Assembly: GCA_001768325.1 (NCBI GenBank)
Contig: MENQ01000001.1
Span: 124,001 to 188,000, forward strand
From: Bacteroidetes bacterium GWC2_46_850
Lineage (GTDB): Bacteria; Bacteroidota; Bacteroidia; Bacteroidales; Dysgonomonadaceae
Direction: 5' to 3'
DNA length: 64,000 bases
Part shown: positions 61,764 through 64,000 of the stretch, one piece after another
Position numbering within the stretch: the stretch's first letter is position 1
How the letters are laid out: every line of letters begins with the position of its first letter
Notes under the pieces: generated by a model
Database searches by the model: none
Told to the model about the DNA's origin: nothing
Seen by the model: the letters and a program-made list of their open reading frames with translations, nothing else
Made by a program: the position numbers and the translations under genes

Positions 61764-64000
61764 TTATTCAGCCAACAATATAACTTCAGCAGGCTCCAGC
61801 CAGGGAGAGGTGAAGTTGATCTTTATTTCCCCCTCTTCACCGGTGGCCTGAACGTATGCAAGTATACGTCCGTGGAAGACCCGATGCCGGTTATCGGTAT
61901 AGTCGCTCATGTCACTGTTGTTGCTTGCCTCCAGGCCGAGAAGTTTTGCAGGACCAGAGACCCTGCAGGTAACTTCGTTATCTGCCAGCCTGACCGGGAT
62001 GCCATTTTCATCCACTACCTGCACCACGACATGGGCCAGTCCGTTCTCTTTGTCGATCTGCTTTTCGGTCTGAACAACCTTTAGGGCATGAGGACGATGG
62101 GAGCTATGTATGGTATAACCCGATACGATGTTGTTCTCTTTATCGAGACCCACCACTTCCAGTTTACCCGCCTTGTAAGGGATATCCCAGAAAATAATTC
62201 CTGTCTGGTCGTCATACTCTTGTGTCTCGCCAACTACCGTGCCGTTCAGCAATAGTTTTGCTTTTTCTGCATTGGAGTAGCAAACTACCCGGATCGACTG
62301 ACCCTCCCGGTAGTTCCAGATTGGCCATGCATCCATCGAAGGTACCCGTTCCACATAGTTGGATTGGTTCCCTGTTTCTGTTTGCGACAATACGTCTCCC
62401 GACTGGCTGCGTGCTCCTCGGCCCGGGGTGGGGTAGGTTCCCATGTAGGCCATCGGCTTATCCGACCATAACGACTGCCGGAAGTATCCTCTCGGCTTGA
62501 TAAATCCTCCGAAGTCGAGCAGGCCCGAATAAAAACCTCTGGTAGGCCATCGGCCCGATTCACCGAGATAATCAATACCGGTCCAGAGGAATTGTCCGAA
62601 GACATGTTCCTTGTCGCGTGTGGCCTTCCATGCAGCCATGTCATGCCGGTTTTCACTGCCGTAGATCACCCTGTTGGGGTATTTCTCGTGATCACTGTCG
62701 TACTTGTCTTCGGTGTAATTATAACCGGCGATATCCAATGCACCCGGGTATGCTGTTTCGTTCGACATGGCTACTCCAGCCAGACCTGCAGTCACGGGGC
62801 GTGTTGAGTCGTATGTTTTCACCACTTTTACCAGTCGTTTAGCGATGTCGCCCAGCTCCATCGCATCGGGAGCGTCGGGGTTGTATCCGCCATAAGAAGC
62901 CTGTGTAAATCCTGCTTTTTCCCCACCCAGTACAGGATGAGAATAGGGATCGTTGGGGTAATCCACCTCATTTCCTATGCTCCATGCGAAGACTGAGACA
63001 TGATTGCGGTCGCGACGCACCAGGTCGGCCAGGTCAATCTCGCTCCACTCCTTGAATATATCGTATGATCCCTGGAAACCGGGAGTACCCACGTTCCAGC
63101 CTTCCAGCCATTTGCGTTTTGGGAAAACCCATTCGTCATACATTTCATTGAGAACCAGCATACCCATCTCATCGCACAGGTCATACAAATCAGTTGCCTG
63201 TGGGTTGTGACTTGTACGGATGGCATTTACGCCTATCTCCTTCAGTGTTTGCAGGCGTCTTCTCCATACATCGCGGGGAACAGCTGCTCCCAGTACGCCT
63301 GCATCGTGGTGGATACAGACTCCTTTCACTTTCATCCATTCACCGTTCAGTGCAAACCCTTTGTCTGGGTCGAAGGTGTAAGAACGAAAACCCGTTCGGG
63401 TGGAGGTCTGATCTACTATCTCTTTACCTTTCAATACAGTCGTTTTCAGTTCATACAGATATGGGGTGGTGAGAGACCATAATGTCGGTTTATTCACCTT
63501 CAAAGTGGTTTTCAGTTTATTCTCACTACCCGGTTTCGTAACCAGCTTCTTTGCATCTTTTGCAATCAGTTTTCCTTCCGGAGTGTACAATTCATTCAAA
63601 ATAGTTAACGAGGTATGGGTCTCTTCTTCGTTGAGAATATCAACTTCCACGTTGAGCCTGTAGCCGTTTTTCACCTCTTCGGGATGGGCATATACACCCC
63701 ATTGGGCAATGTGTACCGGGTTGGCATAAACCACCCACACATCACGGTAGATTCCCGAGCCTGTATACCAGCGTGAATCGGCCGACTGGCTGTGATCCAC
63801 ACGTACGGCAATCACATTCTCTTCTCCATATTTGATATAAGGAGTAGCATCAAACATAAAAGAGATATATCCACTGGGCCTTTTTCCCAGCGACTCCCCA
63901 TTCAGGAACACTTCGCTGCGGTTGTAGATGCCTTCAAAATAGAGATATACCTTCTCTCCCTCCTTTGCTGCGGGGACATTGATCGTCTTGCGATACCAGC
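61764..64000 (-). CDS. GH2 beta-galactosidase-like enzyme, 5' end beyond window
   Basis: The frame stays open to the window edge (WYRKTINVPAAKEGEKVYLY at the far end), so the true start is outside and a GTG at 63911 is internal. The order is a jelly-roll domain, Ig-like domain, barrel and further beta-domains. The acid/base Glu is in FAWSIGNEVDYP and the candidate nucleophile Glu in IYGSENRHDMAAW. GVCIHHDAGVLGAAVP and IRTSHNPQATDLYDLCDEMG are classic GH2 segments. Beta-galactosidase activity on galactan or arabinogalactan side chains is likely from the setting, but beta-glucuronidase or other GH2 activities are not excluded. Confidence 0.9.
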   Translation of the reverse strand, partial: WYRKTINVPAAKEGEKVYLYFEGIYNRSEVFLNGESLGKRPSGYISFMFDATPYIKYGEENVIAVRVDHSQSADSRWYTGSGIYRDVWVVYANPVHIAQWGVYAHPEEVKNGYRLNVEVDILNEEETHTSLTILNELYTPEGKLIAKDAKKLVTKPGSENKLKTTLKVNKPTLWSLTTPYLYELKTTVLKGKEIVDQTSTRTGFRSYTFDPDKGFALNGEWMKVKGVCIHHDAGVLGAAVPRDVWRRRLQTLKEIGVNAIRTSHNPQATDLYDLCDEMGMLVLNEMYDEWVFPKRKWLEGWNVGTPGFQGSYDIFKEWSEIDLADLVRRDRNHVSVFAWSIGNEVDYPNDPYSHPVLGGEKAGFTQASYGGYNPDAPDAMELGDIAKRLVKVVKTYDSTRPVTAGLAGVAMSNETAYPGALDIAGYNYTEDKYDSDHEKYPNRVIYGSENRHDMAAWKATRDKEHVFGQFLWTGIDYLGESGRWPTRGFYSGLLDFGGFIKPRGYFRQSLWSDKPMAYMGTYPTPGRGARSQSGDVLSQTETGNQSNYVERVPSMDAWPIWNYREGQSIRVVCYSNAEKAKLLLNGTVVGETQEYDDQTGIIFWDIPYKAGKLEVVGLDKENNIVSGYTIHSSHRPHALKVVQTEKQIDKENGLAHVVVQVVDENGIPVRLADNEVTCRVSGPAKLLGLEASNNSDMSDYTDNRHRVFHGRILAYVQATGEEGEIKINFTSPWLEPAEVILLAE

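Noticed and set aside
63911-63911. GTG as the start of the GH2 gene
   Set aside because: The frame continues upstream to the window edge with typical GH2 N-terminal sequence, so the GTG is internal.

Overview
The window looks like a saccharolytic Bacteroidota chromosome, probably from a Bacteroidales or Dysgonomonadaceae-like gut or digester lineage. The evidence is SusC/SusD pairs, a hybrid two-component sensor, FecI/FecR regulation, lipoprotein glycosidases, and promoters with the Bacteroidota -7 box TAnnTTTG. The genus is inference.

Layout. (1) 1-1100 is the tail of a GH43 glycosidase. (2) 1213-3357 holds a P1B metal ATPase with an unusual CPG motif and a separate HMA metal-binding protein. 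(3) 3561-11541 is a FecI-type sigma factor, FecR anti-sigma, SusC-like transporter with an STN signalling domain, SusD and a TlpA-type thioredoxin lipoprotein. Its substrate is unknown. (4) 11923-28654 is a 16.7-kb integrative mobilizable element at the 3' end of a tRNA-Leu(CAA) gene. It has a tyrosine integrase, AlbA/Schlafen-type ATP-binding protein, excisionase-like HTH protein, primase-helicase and TOPRIM primase, a hairpin-rich oriT candidate, a MobV relaxase, and a type I restriction-modification operon. A PrrC-like anticodon nuclease lies between hsdS and hsdM, and a MerR-like/HEPN-like protein follows hsdM. (5) 28973-30055 is a mannose-1-phosphate guanylyltransferase. (6) 30174 to the end is a large L-arabinose/arabinan utilization locus.

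How the arabinan locus works (inference from families). Surface lipoproteins (SGBP, SusD, GH43 endo-arabinanase) bind and cut arabinan, and SusC imports oligosaccharides. Periplasmic GH51, GH127, GH97, GH43 and GH2 enzymes remove arabinose and galactose side groups. AraA, AraB and AraD, encoded in the same minus-strand operon as three GH51 proteins and the GH127, convert L-arabinose to D-xylulose 5-phosphate. The hybrid two-component sensor is divergently placed between the degradative genes and the susCD operon. Three promoters (GH97, GH43, and SGBP-susCD) share a 31-bp site made of two TCYACC half-sites 21 bp apart, each 20-21 bp upstream of the -7 box and in the same orientation to its gene. 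This is the candidate operator of the sensor.

The two most notable observations are this three-copy operator and the suicide-type PrrC nuclease guarding the type I restriction system on a mobilizable island.
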